Source: Blasia pusilla
Taxonomy: Eukaryota; Marchantiophyta; Marchantiopsida; Blasiales
Assembly (NCBI GenBank): GCA_050084515.1
Contig: CM114271.1
Coordinates: 32,116,001 to 32,180,000, forward strand
DNA: 64,000 nt
Direction of reading: 5' to 3'
Both the position numbers and the translations under genes were made by a program. Positions within the stretch are counted from its first letter, which is position 1. The number at the start of each line of letters is the position of its first letter. Shown one piece after another: positions 10,201 through 19,655 of this stretch. The notes under the pieces are model-generated. The model made no database searches. It was not told the DNA's origin and was given only the letters and a program-made list of their open reading frames with translations.

Positions 10201-12387
10201 TTGCGTCCTCCCTCAGGCAGAGCTTGACGAAGAAGTAGAGGGTAACAAACGGGATCAAGCGAAGAAGAAGCGAGATCTACAGGAGCAGACGGCCGATAAT
10301 GTTCGACTAAAAGCTGCCCAACGGATGGTATTCAGGTACCTCGTCCAGTGTAAGAACGCAGGTACGTGGGGAAAATTGCCGGTAGCCTTGAAATTGTGGG
10401 CTTCGCCGCCGGATGCAGAGACATTCTCCATGTACGACGTGGAGATGGGTCAGCACATGTCGGATTGGGAGGTGGAGAATTGCCCCATTTGGCTCGACTT
10501 CAACGACCCTGAAGACATCACGGATAAGGACTTACGAGTGCTTCATGATGCAGTGGCCTCAGGACAAGACGACATCCCCAATTTCGTCCAGCCTGAAGAC
10601 TTCTTCGGAGGAGATGCAGAAGAGCAGGCCCACGAGACAGCTGAGTTGGCTTCCAAGGTCCGGACAGCCAAAGACAAATCCACAGCGGGTCTCAAAGGCA
10701 AGGCGAGGGGAGGGAAAAATTCAGAGGCCGAGACTTCCCAAAGAGAGCCTGAAGATGAGAGGCCAGAGGCGGAATCGTCCGGACGAGCGGGAAGAGAGGG
10801 TCGGACCAGGTCCTCGGCGAAGAAAACGCCACCAGAATCCGAGGTCATCGAAACCCCGACAAGCCGTCCCCAGACTAGAGAGAAGCGGAAGCGAGAGGTG
10901 CCCGGGTTGTCCCAAGGAGAATACAGCCCATCATCCTTGGGAAGACACAGACAAACAACGACCCGGACAAGCGTCCTCCTTCAGTTCACCTCTTTACTGG
11001 ATGAGCTGAACAGCTTCAGTTCTCAAGCGTCGACAACTGCCATCGAAAAATTGACAACGCTGGGAAGGAAGCTCCAACGAAACGGGCACGCTGCCTGGAC
11101 GGTGAATGGAGTGGTGGAAGAGGTTGCGGTGGATCTCTTGATCGCCGATCTGCCCTCGGGGTTGCGACTTTGGGGCGAAAATCCGGCGGACGAGGTACCT
11201 GAGTGGAATCTGCCGCTCACTTATGACCAGATTGCACTTTTGTTCTCCTTTGCAGACGCCTATCTGAGTGACAGGGGCTGCTTCTTGGTGTTGACTGGAG
11301 GGAGCGAGGACGAGCTCTTCAACCTCCAGTGCGTCAAGAGGTCGCTAAAGTGGAGGACGGCACAATCATGGATCATCAAAAACGAGTACCCACTCCGATC
11401 CGCAACGAGTCAGATTCGGGTAAGGCTATATTCCTGTACAATAATTTCAATTATCTTATAATGATGTGTAGAATGAGAGTCAGTCTGGGTTTTTTTTGTC
11501 CGTGAGCAACCCGTCGGAAGGCGACGGGTTGCTGGCTTAGAGCAGCCCATGCTCGGCTGAGAGCAACCCGTCGGTTTCCGACGGGTTGCAGTTGATTTTG
11601 GTTTTTGGATGCAACCCGTCTAATAGCGACGGGTTGCTCTCAGGCGAGCATGGGCTGGTCTAGGCCAGCAACCCGTCGCCTTCCGACGGGTTGCATCCGA
11701 AAACCAAAATCAACTTGGAAAACCCAAAAGCAACTGCAACCCGTCGGGTTCCGACGGGTGGGTCCGGGACAAAACAACCCGTCGGACTCCGACAGGTTGA
11801 TCCAAAGTCAGTTATTGAAAATCTTCTCAAGGCGACTTCTTTAGTTTCTGACATTGTTTCGTGCTGATTTACAGATGGACCACTCCTACGTGTACTGCTT
11901 CGTTCGGCCCGAGCACAATTTCCAGGTGTTCAAGATCCAGGATCCTGTGGATCCATGCTCAGATGGGTACAGCTTAGATAGTTTGTACAATTCCCCCCCG
12001 GGAATTTACATGCAAGACAGTACCCCGCTTCTGGGAGGAAGGGAAAAGTCGCCAGCCCTGATGCAAACGCTCATCGAGCTCTGCTCAAGGCCGGGTGACT
12101 TGGTGTTCGACTTAGTGGGCCTTTCAGGGGCGAGTATCAGAGGCGCCTGGCAGAGTGGCAGGAACATTCTCTGCCTCGAGGGAAGGCAGGAACTGTTTGA
12201 CCTTTGCAAGGAGGCAAAGGCAGAATACGAAAGGCTCGTTGGGGCGTACAACTCTCCACCGAAGCCGAGAGCTCCGGTTCCAGAGCCACCCTTGGTAGTG
12301 ACTCCATCGTCACTTCCAACGATTCCCAAAATCGGGAGGGCAAGGCCGAAAGTGATTTTGCAAGAGCTCTCGGACGATGACGAGTGA
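7216..12387 (+). CDS. ParB/sulfiredoxin-like domain plus beta-class DNA methyltransferase-like protein (carries lesions)
   Basis: Inferred exons: 7216-7850 (with an internal frame switch at 7581-7632, either a tiny intron or an indel), 7941-8413, 9391-11419 and 11875-12387. All other junctions are GT-AG and keep phase. Roughly 1,215 codons. Residues ~1-130 are charged and coiled-coil-like. Exon 2 has a ParB/Srx-type core: IPLCRL, PPFYVQPY, then FIWDGNHRFMAW (8250-8291). Exon 3 has a basic, low-complexity middle, then ADLPSG (DLPSG at 11147-11161) in the position of the DPPY motif, and LTYDQIALLFSFADAYLSDR. Exon 4 has PGDLVFDLVGLSGAS (FDLVGLSGAS at 12106-12135) in the place of motif I. The order IV then I matches beta-class N4/N6 methyltransferases. 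DLPS instead of DPP(Y/F/W) may mean lost or altered catalysis. One in-frame TAG lies at 9476-9478. Likely role (inference): modification or binding of DNA of its own element. Confidence 0.65.
8414..9390 (+). repeat. Intron made of nested palindromes
   Basis: 977-bp intron (GTAAGT donor at 8414, TGTGCAG acceptor at 9390). It contains about sixteen 23-27-bp palindromes at roughly 50-60-bp spacing, of two main types: CAACCCGTCGG and CAACTCGTCGG, each with matching changes in the other arm. The array is itself a large inverted repeat centred near 8817 (arms about 8499-8810 and 8825-9130). A second inverted repeat, centred near 9141, reuses its right arm. A ~51-bp direct repeat ends the array (9250-9350). 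Confidence 0.85.
11420..11874 (+). repeat. Intron with inverted-repeat palindrome cluster
   Basis: 455-bp intron (donor CGG|GTAAGG, acceptor TTTACAG|ATGG) with six palindromes of the GCAACCCGTCGG type between 11505 and 11800. The first four form a larger inverted repeat centred near 11599. The segment containing GATTTTGGTTTTTGGATGC recurs inverted at 11690-11714, again sharing one arm between two inverted repeats. It separates methyltransferase motif IV from motif I. Confidence 0.8.
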
Positions 12388-12603
12388 GTTCAAAGAACTC
12401 AACGACCCAGCTTGACTGCAGCGTTTGGAGTAGGGAGTTTTTTGATAATTTGGCAAAAGATTTCATAGAATAGATCAAATGTACAGTTCCGAGCTTTTTT
12501 CGGATGATATAAAGCAGAAGATTTTTTCGATCGATGGTGGTGCTTGTAAATGTTTGCTGATCATTTTGTCTTTTCGAATGTGATCGTCTATGTACTCCAC
12601 GGT
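12388..12603 (+). other. 3' UTR of the ParB-methyltransferase gene
   Basis: Non-coding. The stretch about 12470-12552 (AATGTACAGTTCCGAG, then ATAAAGCAGAAGATTTTTTC and GGTGCTTGTAAATG) is similar to 13185-13262, downstream of the gene remnant at 12861. This suggests a duplicated 3' end. No clear AATAAA was found. Confidence 0.5.
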
Positions 12604-12770
12604 CTTCTACTTTGCAACCCGTCGGATTTCTCCTGCTTGCAATTTTCACTTTATGACCACTGCAACCCGTCGGATTTCTCCTCCTTGCAACTTTTCGCTT
12701 TTTGACCACTGGACCCTTTTTACCACCTCCAGGCAACCTGTCTGATTCCGACAGGTTGCCTGATCGGACC
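12604..12770 (+). repeat. Downstream palindrome half-sites
   Basis: Two GCAACCCGTCGGATTTCTCC direct repeats (about 12615 and 12661) have lost their right arms. One intact covariant palindrome follows at 12733-12758, with half-site CAACCTGTC and complement GACAGGTTG. Confidence 0.65.
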
Positions 12771-12860
12771 CTTTCGGATCAGGCAGTCTGGCGGGCTTCT
12801 TCCCTTGGCACCTTCCCCTCAACTCGTAAAGGCAGGCGTAGGCTTCTTTTCTTCTCTCAG

Positions 12861-13183
12861 ACGTGTTGGATTCCTTCTACCTGTGCGGTTGCCATAGTGG
12901 TATTACCGGGGACGGAGCAGATATTGATACTGGATGGGTGTCACATTGCAGAGCGTACAAGGTATACTGCCGAGGAAGGCGGTGGGACTCGAGACAGGTT
13001 ACATGGGACCGTTATGGTGTACCTAGGGGGGGGCCAAGGCTCTCGAATTCGCCAACATTTTCGATCCCCGTCTACAACCGGCCAGAGGAGCCACTTGAAT
13101 CCCAGGACATTCCTTTGGTACTGTCACCGAGGAGAGTTAGGAGTAAATTTGTAGATGACGAGGCTGAAGAAATCATAGACTAG
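12861..13183 (+). pseudogene. Last-exon remnant, possibly paralogous to the ParB-methyltransferase gene end
   Basis: A pyrimidine-rich acceptor (CTTCTTTTCTTCTCTCAG) ends at 12860. The downstream frame ends SKFVDDEAEEIID at 13183, resembling the acidic tail LQELSDDDE of the upstream gene. Following DNA resembles that gene's 3' UTR. The upstream half reads best in another frame (LPGTEQILILDGCHIAERTR), and a G8 run at 13024-13033 is a likely frameshift point. No domain is recognised. It could be a second cargo gene or an alternative terminal exon. Confidence 0.35.
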
Positions 13184-13269
13184 GTTCAATGTACATTTCC
13201 GAGGTTCCTTCGGAGGTAATAAAGGACGAGATTTTTTGAACCCATAATGGTGTTTGTAAAAGTTTTCTG

Positions 13270-14235
13270 GAATATGTTTTTGGACTTGTGGAGGTGGTGC
13301 AAGAGAAAGGCCCAGCAGCAGGCTGTCCAAGAACAAGTCAAGAAGATTGTACAAGGTGATAATGCAGCCAAGTCACTCCATTGACCTCAAGCCTAGAGGA
13401 GACAAGGGAGATGGTGTAGGCACTAGGGAGTCTCCAGGGTATCCAATGAAGGAGATAGAGTGCTTGATTGCTGTTGTAGAGGAGGGTTTGAACCAAGGGG
13501 GTGGATCTGATTGTTAGGGCCAAGAAATGAAGAATAAGGGGCTAAGAAGAGGTCAATGGAGGCTGAGCTCAAATGCTTGGACTCTTGTGGGCTAGAAGAT
13601 TCCTCATGGAAGCCTAGAGGACCTCATTTGAAGGCCATAAAGCTTGAGAATCCAAGGGAGAGATCTATGGAGTTGAGAGGATCCAAGGAGTGATTTCTGG
13701 AAGATTTGTGCAGGTGGAGCTAAGTGGAGGTGTGAACTGAGGGCGGGGCTCGAACCAGATTGAGAAGAAGCAAGCATGGGAAGAATATAGAGGTAGATCT
13801 CACCTTCAAGCATGTCCAAGAGACAGGTCGAGCCTATGCCATCAATGTTGCTCAAGAGGCTTTAGTTAGGGCAGGTTCAGAAGTAGATGAGGTAGAAATT
13901 TCAGGCAGTAGATGCCTTGGAGTAGATGCTTAGGGTTGGCATCCGGGTGGTCCTCCAACAAAAATACCAAGGGCACTGCTTTTTGTTGACCGAGATGAGG
14001 AGATGTTAAGAAACTTAGGCTCACATGGAGAGTGATGGAAAAATGTTTGTAGTGGTCTTATGATGTCTACTTTTTTTTCGCCCCAAGGAAAAAGGAGGTT
14101 TTTTTAGGGCCAAATGTGGACCACTACCTACTCTCTTCTAAAGATTTCATGGATTTGAAAGCAAACAAAAATTTCAAATATGTCATAAAGTTTTGAAGAG
14201 AGGAGATGGATTTGGCCCTTTTTTTTGAAGAGAGA
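13270..14235. other. Right flank of element M, no gene recognised
   Basis: Purine-rich sequence with no open frame longer than about 90 codons and no recognisable motif. The sub-terminal region near the right end contains GAAGAGAGGAGATGGATTTGGC and a T8 run. This is comparable in style to the left sub-terminal region (T8 plus GAAGAGA) but is not closely alignable by eye. Confidence 0.5.
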
Positions 14236-14298
14236 CTCTCCTCTCTTCCTCTCTTCCTCTCCTCTCTTACTCTCTCCTGCCAGAATACCAGCCCCCCA
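14236..14298 (-). repeat. Right terminal inverted repeat of element M
   Basis: On the minus strand this end reads GGGGGGCTGGTATTCTGGC, then GTAAGAGAGGAGAGGAAGAG. The second block matches the left terminus (GTAAGAGGAGAGGAAGAG) apart from two extra bases. The outer ~25 bp is unlike the left end. Confidence 0.6.
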
Positions 14299-14307
14299 AT
14301 ATCTTGA
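14299..14307. repeat. Right target-site duplication of element M
   Basis: ATATCTTGA, identical to 1462-1470. The next base upstream differs, so the duplication is 9 bp exactly, or 10 with one mismatch. Confidence 0.8.
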
Positions 14308-14768
14308 TCTTCTACATATATCAAAGGTAGAAATTGAGACCTGATGAAAGTAGCAATACCGCCATAACCCCTTCTAGCCCGTTGCCTTCTTTGGTTCCAT
14401 GTCGATCCCACCAAAGTAAATCCTTGCATCTCCTCTCCAATAGTATTGCTCTCATGTTCCCAAGTCTCCACAATATTGATGATGTCCGCTATCTCCCAAA
14501 TTGATAGAGCACTCACATATTTTGTTGTTGAAAGGCCTTGTATATTCCACATAAACACTCTCAACTTCTTGGATTGCTAGGTTGATAGCTCTCTTTTTCT
14601 CTGGGTAACAATTGCTCGACCATCGCGTAGATAAGCAATAAAACCTGCTTCTTGAGCCTCTTTGACCTTGGCAAGCTCCTTTCTCCTAGCTTCGACTTGT
14701 AGAGGTGTAAGATCGGGATCCAACCATATCCTCTGTCTTTTGAGAATGGCCTTGTTAGCCATGGCAGT
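14299..14768 (-). pseudogene. LINE-b: ORF1 end and ORF2 start
   Basis: Minus strand. The ORF1 tail is MANKAILKRQRIWLDPDLTP...GFIAYLRDGRAIV. It is followed by the start of ORF2, an APE endonuclease beginning FMWNIQGLSTTKYVSALS and running to EDQDIGG, where element M interrupts it. The 5' continuation of ORF1 is at 27826 after the Ty3-B insertion; the shared target CAGT flanks that insertion (14765-14768 and 27822-27825). Confidence 0.8.
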
Positions 14769-15222
14769 TGTCACATCTGGGTAGCCGATAGGTCGAGATC
14801 TATCGTGGATAGGTGTAGGAGCCAGCGGACTATCTTGAGTGTAACTTTGTCCCACAGTGTCGGATGAGGTTGAGGATAGGTCCATTGTGTCAGGAACGTT
14901 GTTTCTGACGAATTTCATGTTGAGGTCTTTTGCAGCCGAGTGACTTGTTGACCAGGTCAGCTGCCCCTGGTAACCTGTGCGCGCAGGTTACCAAGGGAAG
15001 GCTCTTCCCAACCTATATTAGAGAGGAAGATGGCTTTCCTAAGCCATCTTTCTCATGTTGGGCCGTTGGAGCACCTCCCTTGTATGTGTGTGAGCTAGGA
15101 CTAGGGTGCTAGCGTCCGTATTCCTTGATAGCACAGGGTGGACGAGGCTCGATATGCCGATGTAGATTGAGGAGTGGAGTTTTAGGCCGGGTGTGCCGTT
15201 TTTACTACTCTTTATTTTTACA
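14769..15222 (+). repeat. Left LTR (partial) of Ty3-B
   Basis: Begins TGTCACATCTGGGTAGCCG. It contains a perfect-arm motif, GGTAACCTGTGCGCGCAGGTTACC, near 14970 and a TATATTAGAGAGG promoter-like segment near 15013, matched by TATATAAGAGAGG at 27478. Similarity to the right LTR stops at 15222, where the right copy continues for another ~140 bp. Confidence 0.65.
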
Positions 15223-15687
15223 TGAGAAAGATGTCAGGAGGCTGGTGGGAATTTGTTGTTTGGAGGTAGGCAAGCGAGTTGCCTTGGTCGGGAGCCCCTG
15301 GAGATGTGTGTGTGACGTTTTGTGTCATTTTTTCTGTTCGGAAGGCCATGGGTGGAAGAGCTGTCCGTTTTTCTCAGATTTTGCTGGTGCGGATTGATGG
15401 GGGACAGCAGCCAAGTGTAGCGTGTGGTGAGGCGTCGGGTGTACGCAAGTGAGGGTGTCGAGAGAGAAGGAAGGGCAGGTTTGGGTCTTGCAGCCGTTGG
15501 GAGGTTGTCAAGTAAAGGCGGCTAGGTTAGGTCGCGAAGTCTAGGGTTAGGGCCCGGCGGCGAGGGCCGAGGGGCGGCGTGACGGGCGCGGACGGGCTGG
15601 GAAGAGTCGCGGGAGCGCGGACGGCAGAGTCGCGGGCGGACAGGCGAGGGGCACGGACGCCCACCCCCCCAGGAGCACGTTTGACAT
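15223..15687. other. GC-rich unassigned segment
   Basis: GC-rich, G-biased sequence with no convincing ORF, increasingly rich in GGCGGCGAGGGCC-type runs towards 15670. It ends abruptly where the Ty3-A reverse transcriptase begins mid-domain. No primer-binding site was recognised after the left LTR. It could be remnant leader DNA or an assembly junction. Confidence 0.4.
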
Positions 15688-17902
15688 GTGAGAGCGGTCT
15701 TGTCTAAGCTAAGGGCAAATCAGCTGTATGCGAATGTAGAGAAGAGCGAATTTGGTTTGAGTAAGATCAAATTCTTGGGTCATGTGGTCAGTGCAGATGG
15801 CGTCAGTCCAGACATGGAAAAGGTAAAAGCGATTTCCGAGTGGGAACCCCCATCCACTGTAAAGGGGATGAGGAGGTTCATAGGTGCGGTGCAATTTTAC
15901 CGTACTTATGTAAAAAAACTTTTCGGGAATTGTGAGACCTCTCACGGATTGGACGGCAAAGTTTGCCAACACGACTTGGACCCAGGAAGTTAATGAGGCA
16001 TTCAACCGAGTGAAGCAGATTCTATCGCAGGAACCAGTGTTAAAACTGTCAGAGTTTGACAAACCGTTCGAAGTGCATACCGATGCTAGTGATTTCGCGG
16101 TTGCAGGAATGTTGGTGCAAGAAGGGAGACCGGTGGCATATGAGAGCAAGAAGCTTAGCGATACTGAAAGGAGATGGCCTACTCACGAGAAAGAGTTGTT
16201 CGCGGTGGTACATTGCTTGAGGAAGTGGCGGCATTATCTAGGGCTCCACAGGACTCGAGTATTCACCGATAATATATCACTCAAGTATTTTGAGACCCAA
16301 GATCGAGTGACACCGAAACAACTGCGGTGGCATGATACCTTGGCGCTGATGGATGTAGAGTTGATCCACAAGCCAGGTAAAGATAATGTGATTCCAGATG
16401 CGTTAAGTCGCAAGGAGGAACACATGCCATCGACGACACAGGTCTTGAGAGCAATGTTCCCTAAGGAAACAGATCTGGAGAGAAGGATTCGTGAAGGATA
16501 TATGAAGGATGCTCAAGCAGGGGAATACCTGAGGAAGTTGAAGCAGGGTGAGAAGGTGGCCAACATAAGTTTGAGGCACGGTTTACTAAGGTTCAAACAG
16601 AGTAGGATCTATGTAGGGCAAGGCAGAATGCGAACCAAGGTGTTAGCGGAATGTCACGACGGGCCCTTGGCAGGACATAAAGGAGAGAAATCTACGCTAG
16701 CTGTTCTGTCGAAGCGGTTCTTTTGGCCCAACATGAAGGAGGATGTTGCTCAATATGTGAAGACCTGTGTGACCTGCCAAGCGAATAGAGTCTCTTATGA
16801 TAAGAAACAGGGCTTGCTGCATCCCTTGCCGATCCCCGAAGGACCCTTGCAAAGTGTGAGTATGGATTTTATCACGAGTCTTCCGGAATCTGGGGGATAC
16901 AACGCTATACTTATGATTGTCGATCGGTTTAGCAAGTTGGCGAGATTCGTGCCGACGATGGATTCCGCAACGGCGTATACGACGGCGCAACTATTCCTCG
17001 ATAGCTGGTGGCGTGCTCATGGTTTGCCGAGGAGCATTGTTTCAGATCGGGATCCAAAGTTTACCAGTGCTTTCTGGAAGCACTTGTTCAGAAGGTTTAA
17101 GACCAAGCTGAGTTTCAGTACGGCTTTCCACCCACAGACGGATGGACAGACTGAAAAGGTAAACTCTATCGTGAATCAGTACTTGAGGAATTATGTCAGT
17201 GCTGATCAACGCGATTGGGTCAAGTGGCTGAGCATGGCGGAATACTGCTACAACTCGACCAAGCATTCTGCAACAGGAGAATCTCCGTTTCTCCTGGCAA
17301 ATGGACGAGAGCCAGAAGGGCCTCTTGATCTAGCCCTTTCGAAGGGTACTACATTGGCACGAACACGACAAGCGACGGTAGAAAGTTTGTTGGTAGAGAT
17401 GCGAGAACGAGAAGTGAGCGCGAGGCGAAGTCTTGCAAAGGCTCAAATGAGGTACGTGAAGCATGCTAACAAGAGTCGGCGCCAAGTACGATTCCAAGTC
17501 GGAGAACAAGTGTGGTTGAGTGTGAAGAATCTCACTCTTCCGAAAGAGTTGTCTACGAAGCTGTCTGCCAAGTATGTTGGACCGTATGTGATTGTGGCAA
17601 ACCCGTTTGAGGATGTGTATACGTTGAGACTGCCGGACGAGTTCAAGATTCACCCGACCTTTCATGTGTCATTATTGAAGAAATACCTTCAAGATAATGG
17701 ACGTTTCGAGCGGAGACAGGTGGTGAGACCGCACCCGGTCATCGTAAATGAGGAGCCGGAGTTCGAGGGGGAGACCATCTTACGTTCGAGGCGTCGGGCC
17801 AACAAGTATGAATACTGGGTAAAATGGAAGGGCTACCATGTGAAGGAGGCGACTTGGATTATGGAGGCGGATTTGGAACACGCAAGAAGAGTTGTTGTGT
17901 GA
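15688..17902 (+). pseudogene. Ty3-A pol: RT end, RNase H, integrase, chromodomain
   Basis: The frame from 15688 gives the RT thumb/connection (LYANVEKSEFGLSKIKFLGH). A frame change near 15930 leads to the long frame ending at 17902. That frame has RNase H (FEVHTDASDFAVAGML), the integrase HHCC zinc region (CHDGPLAGHKG...CVTCQAN), and catalytic words SMDFITSLPE, VSDRDPKF and HPQTDGQTEKVN, followed by a C-terminal chromodomain (KYEYWVKWKGYHVKEATWI). This order defines a chromovirus-type Ty3 element. Lesions are the 5' truncation and one frameshift; the rest of the long frame is open, so insertion is fairly recent. Confidence 0.85.
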
Positions 17903-18627
17903 CTTCAAGCGAACACAAGCGAAGCACATACGTTAGTATGAGGAGAAGCTAGAGACATGACTTGTAATCACTGGAATCTTGGGCCGAAGGCCGTTGTAAC
18001 TAGAATATGCTAGTGTTGCAATAAAGGAGTGTATGGATTTGGAGATTCGATACCAGTGTTGATTGCAATTTGTATGTGGTAGTGCATGGCTATGAGTCGT
18101 TCATCATAGACTTAGAATGTACGACAAGAGGACAGACAAGGAGTATTTGAGGTAAGAGCTCGTATGTGGATAAGCACCTAGAACAGGACCTTGTGTTGGA
18201 TTACACTCGGGCTCGCCCTAGCGTCGGCGGGGCAGATGAAGTCTGCCTTGGGGCTTGGGTTGATCTTACTTGTGGCCACATAAGTAAACTTAGTGACGCG
18301 CCTAAGTCAAATACGAGAGCGACCCAATAGATGTACGATTTGTGGACCAGGTAAACAGGTGTGATGTTTACAGTAATGAGTCGAAAGAGTCTAAGGTTGC
18401 ACACTTAGTTAGCTTATTTGATAGGTTAGTTCCTTGGAACTAGTCCAGGCTTATCGAAGATGAGAGGCTAATAATTCTAAGTGGGGCAAAGCGACAACTA
18501 AAGACTAAGAGGAATTGCGGGTTAACCACCAGAACGCAATTCAATGTCAAGGGGTAGGCTGCCCAGGAGACTTGACATAATAAAGGTTTGCGTTGATGAG
18601 GGCATCAACATCTAAAAGAGGGGTGAG

Positions 18628-19619
18628 TGTCGCGACCCTCATGACCAAACAAGTGCCAAGCGGAACATCGGAACATTAGCGGGCTCACGCTAAGATGGTT
18701 TGCGCGTTGGAGTTGTCTCAAAGAGGAGACAAGAGATGAGACGCGAGCGAGAAGCCGCGTTTCAGATGTGATGGTCGCGACTCGGAAAGCTGGACCAAAC
18801 GCGGAATAAGACTTGAAAGAAGTCGAGTCTAGGAAGTGGGTTGCCAAAGGAAAGATCCGGACTTGGAACGCCACTTGCGTTTGAGAGTTTCCGACTGTAT
18901 TTATGGCCATAACTTTTAGCGCCGAGATGCGTTTGGAGCAGATAAGAGTGCGTTGGAAAGCTTATGGAGAGCCGGTTCAAACGCACCAAAGATCGCTGCA
19001 AACGCATAAGCAGCGGCCGAGATACAACCCGAAAACGACTGTAAGTGGAGTCGGGTTGAGGGCCACAATGAAGGGCCCGAACCTCTTTTCCCAAAGGGGA
19101 GGGGTTATTGGAGAACTCCAGAAGTACTAGTAAGGGGGAAGGTCTCCGAGAGTGCTTGGAACCCAAACCCCACTTTGGGCGGCTCAAGGGCATGGAACGA
19201 AACGCGAGTTTGGGCGTTGGGTTGGAAAACCTGCACCAAGTCCAATGAGGCGATTTTAGACATCCCTCTTGGATTTCACGCCGCGACTCAATTACTTGGG
19301 TCTCGGTTCGGAACTCACACGAGGACCGTTGAACAGTTGGGATCGCTAGGCGTGTAAGTGCCGTTTCAGATCCCTGGACTAACCAGGAAGTCTGTTCCAA
19401 GTCTTGAAGGACTTGCCATGTGTTGGGAGCTAGGAATTAAGGAAGGTTGAGCTTGATGAGACGCCGAGTTGAGGACTCGGTGGGTTGGAACGCCGGTTGG
19501 CCAAACCCGACTAACGAGAGTGCGTGTTTGGGTGCAGATCGGCGTTGAGTTCGTGACCTACTGAACGCACGCTTCCGCAACACTAAAGATTGACGTTCAA
19601 GGAGAGTAGGGGCGCGACA
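18628..19619 (+). repeat. Ty3-A 3' LTR
   Basis: 992 bp, from TGTCGCGACC to GGGCGCGACA, giving inverted ends TGTCGCG/CGCGACA. It is preceded by a polypurine tract, AAAAGAGGGGTGAG (18614-18627). The same LTR occurs inverted at 53802-54785 (with primer-binding site) and in diverged form at 48653-50944. Confidence 0.85.
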
Positions 19620-19655
19620 GTACGTATGAGACAATGGGGAAACTTCATGCGGCAG

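Larger units (their letters stand above)
1471..14298. mobile_element. Element M: 12.8-kb Mutator-like element with ParB-methyltransferase cargo
   Basis: Boundaries come from the 9-bp duplication on both sides and from LINE reading continuity across the insertion (DQDIGG to the left, QYHW to the right in LINE sense). The left terminus GGTGCGGTAAGAGGAGAGG recurs exactly as the end of a second, partial copy at 22428. The right terminus shares the purine tract GTAAGAGAGGAGAGGAAGAG but differs in the outermost ~25 bp, so the inverted repeats are imperfect. Inside are a divergent pair: a SWIM-type MULE transposase (minus, 5955 to 1872) and a ParB plus DNA methyltransferase gene (plus, 7216 to 12387). 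Non-coding parts are filled with short palindromes. Both genes carry lesions, so this copy is probably not autonomous now. Confidence 0.8.
15688..19619 (+). mobile_element. Ty3-A: 5'-truncated chromodomain Ty3/gypsy element
   Basis: Keeps the end of the RT, then RNase H, integrase and chromodomain, the 3' non-coding region and a complete 3' LTR (18628-19619). The 5' LTR, gag, protease and most of the RT are absent. The 3' LTR is followed by GTACG, the natural sequence of the M transposase exon into which it inserted (compare GGACTGTACGTATGAG in the first M copy). Confidence 0.8.

Noticed and set aside
7216-12387. Bacterial or phage contamination as source of the ParB-methyltransferase gene
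   Set aside because: The gene has GT-AG introns, a TATA box, no ribosome-binding sites, and is embedded in an element inserted into a eukaryotic LINE with a target duplication.
15533-15560. Telomere-like or rDNA-like sequence (CTAGGGTTAGGGCC)
   Set aside because: Only one or two units with no array, and the GC-rich surroundings show no rRNA motif.
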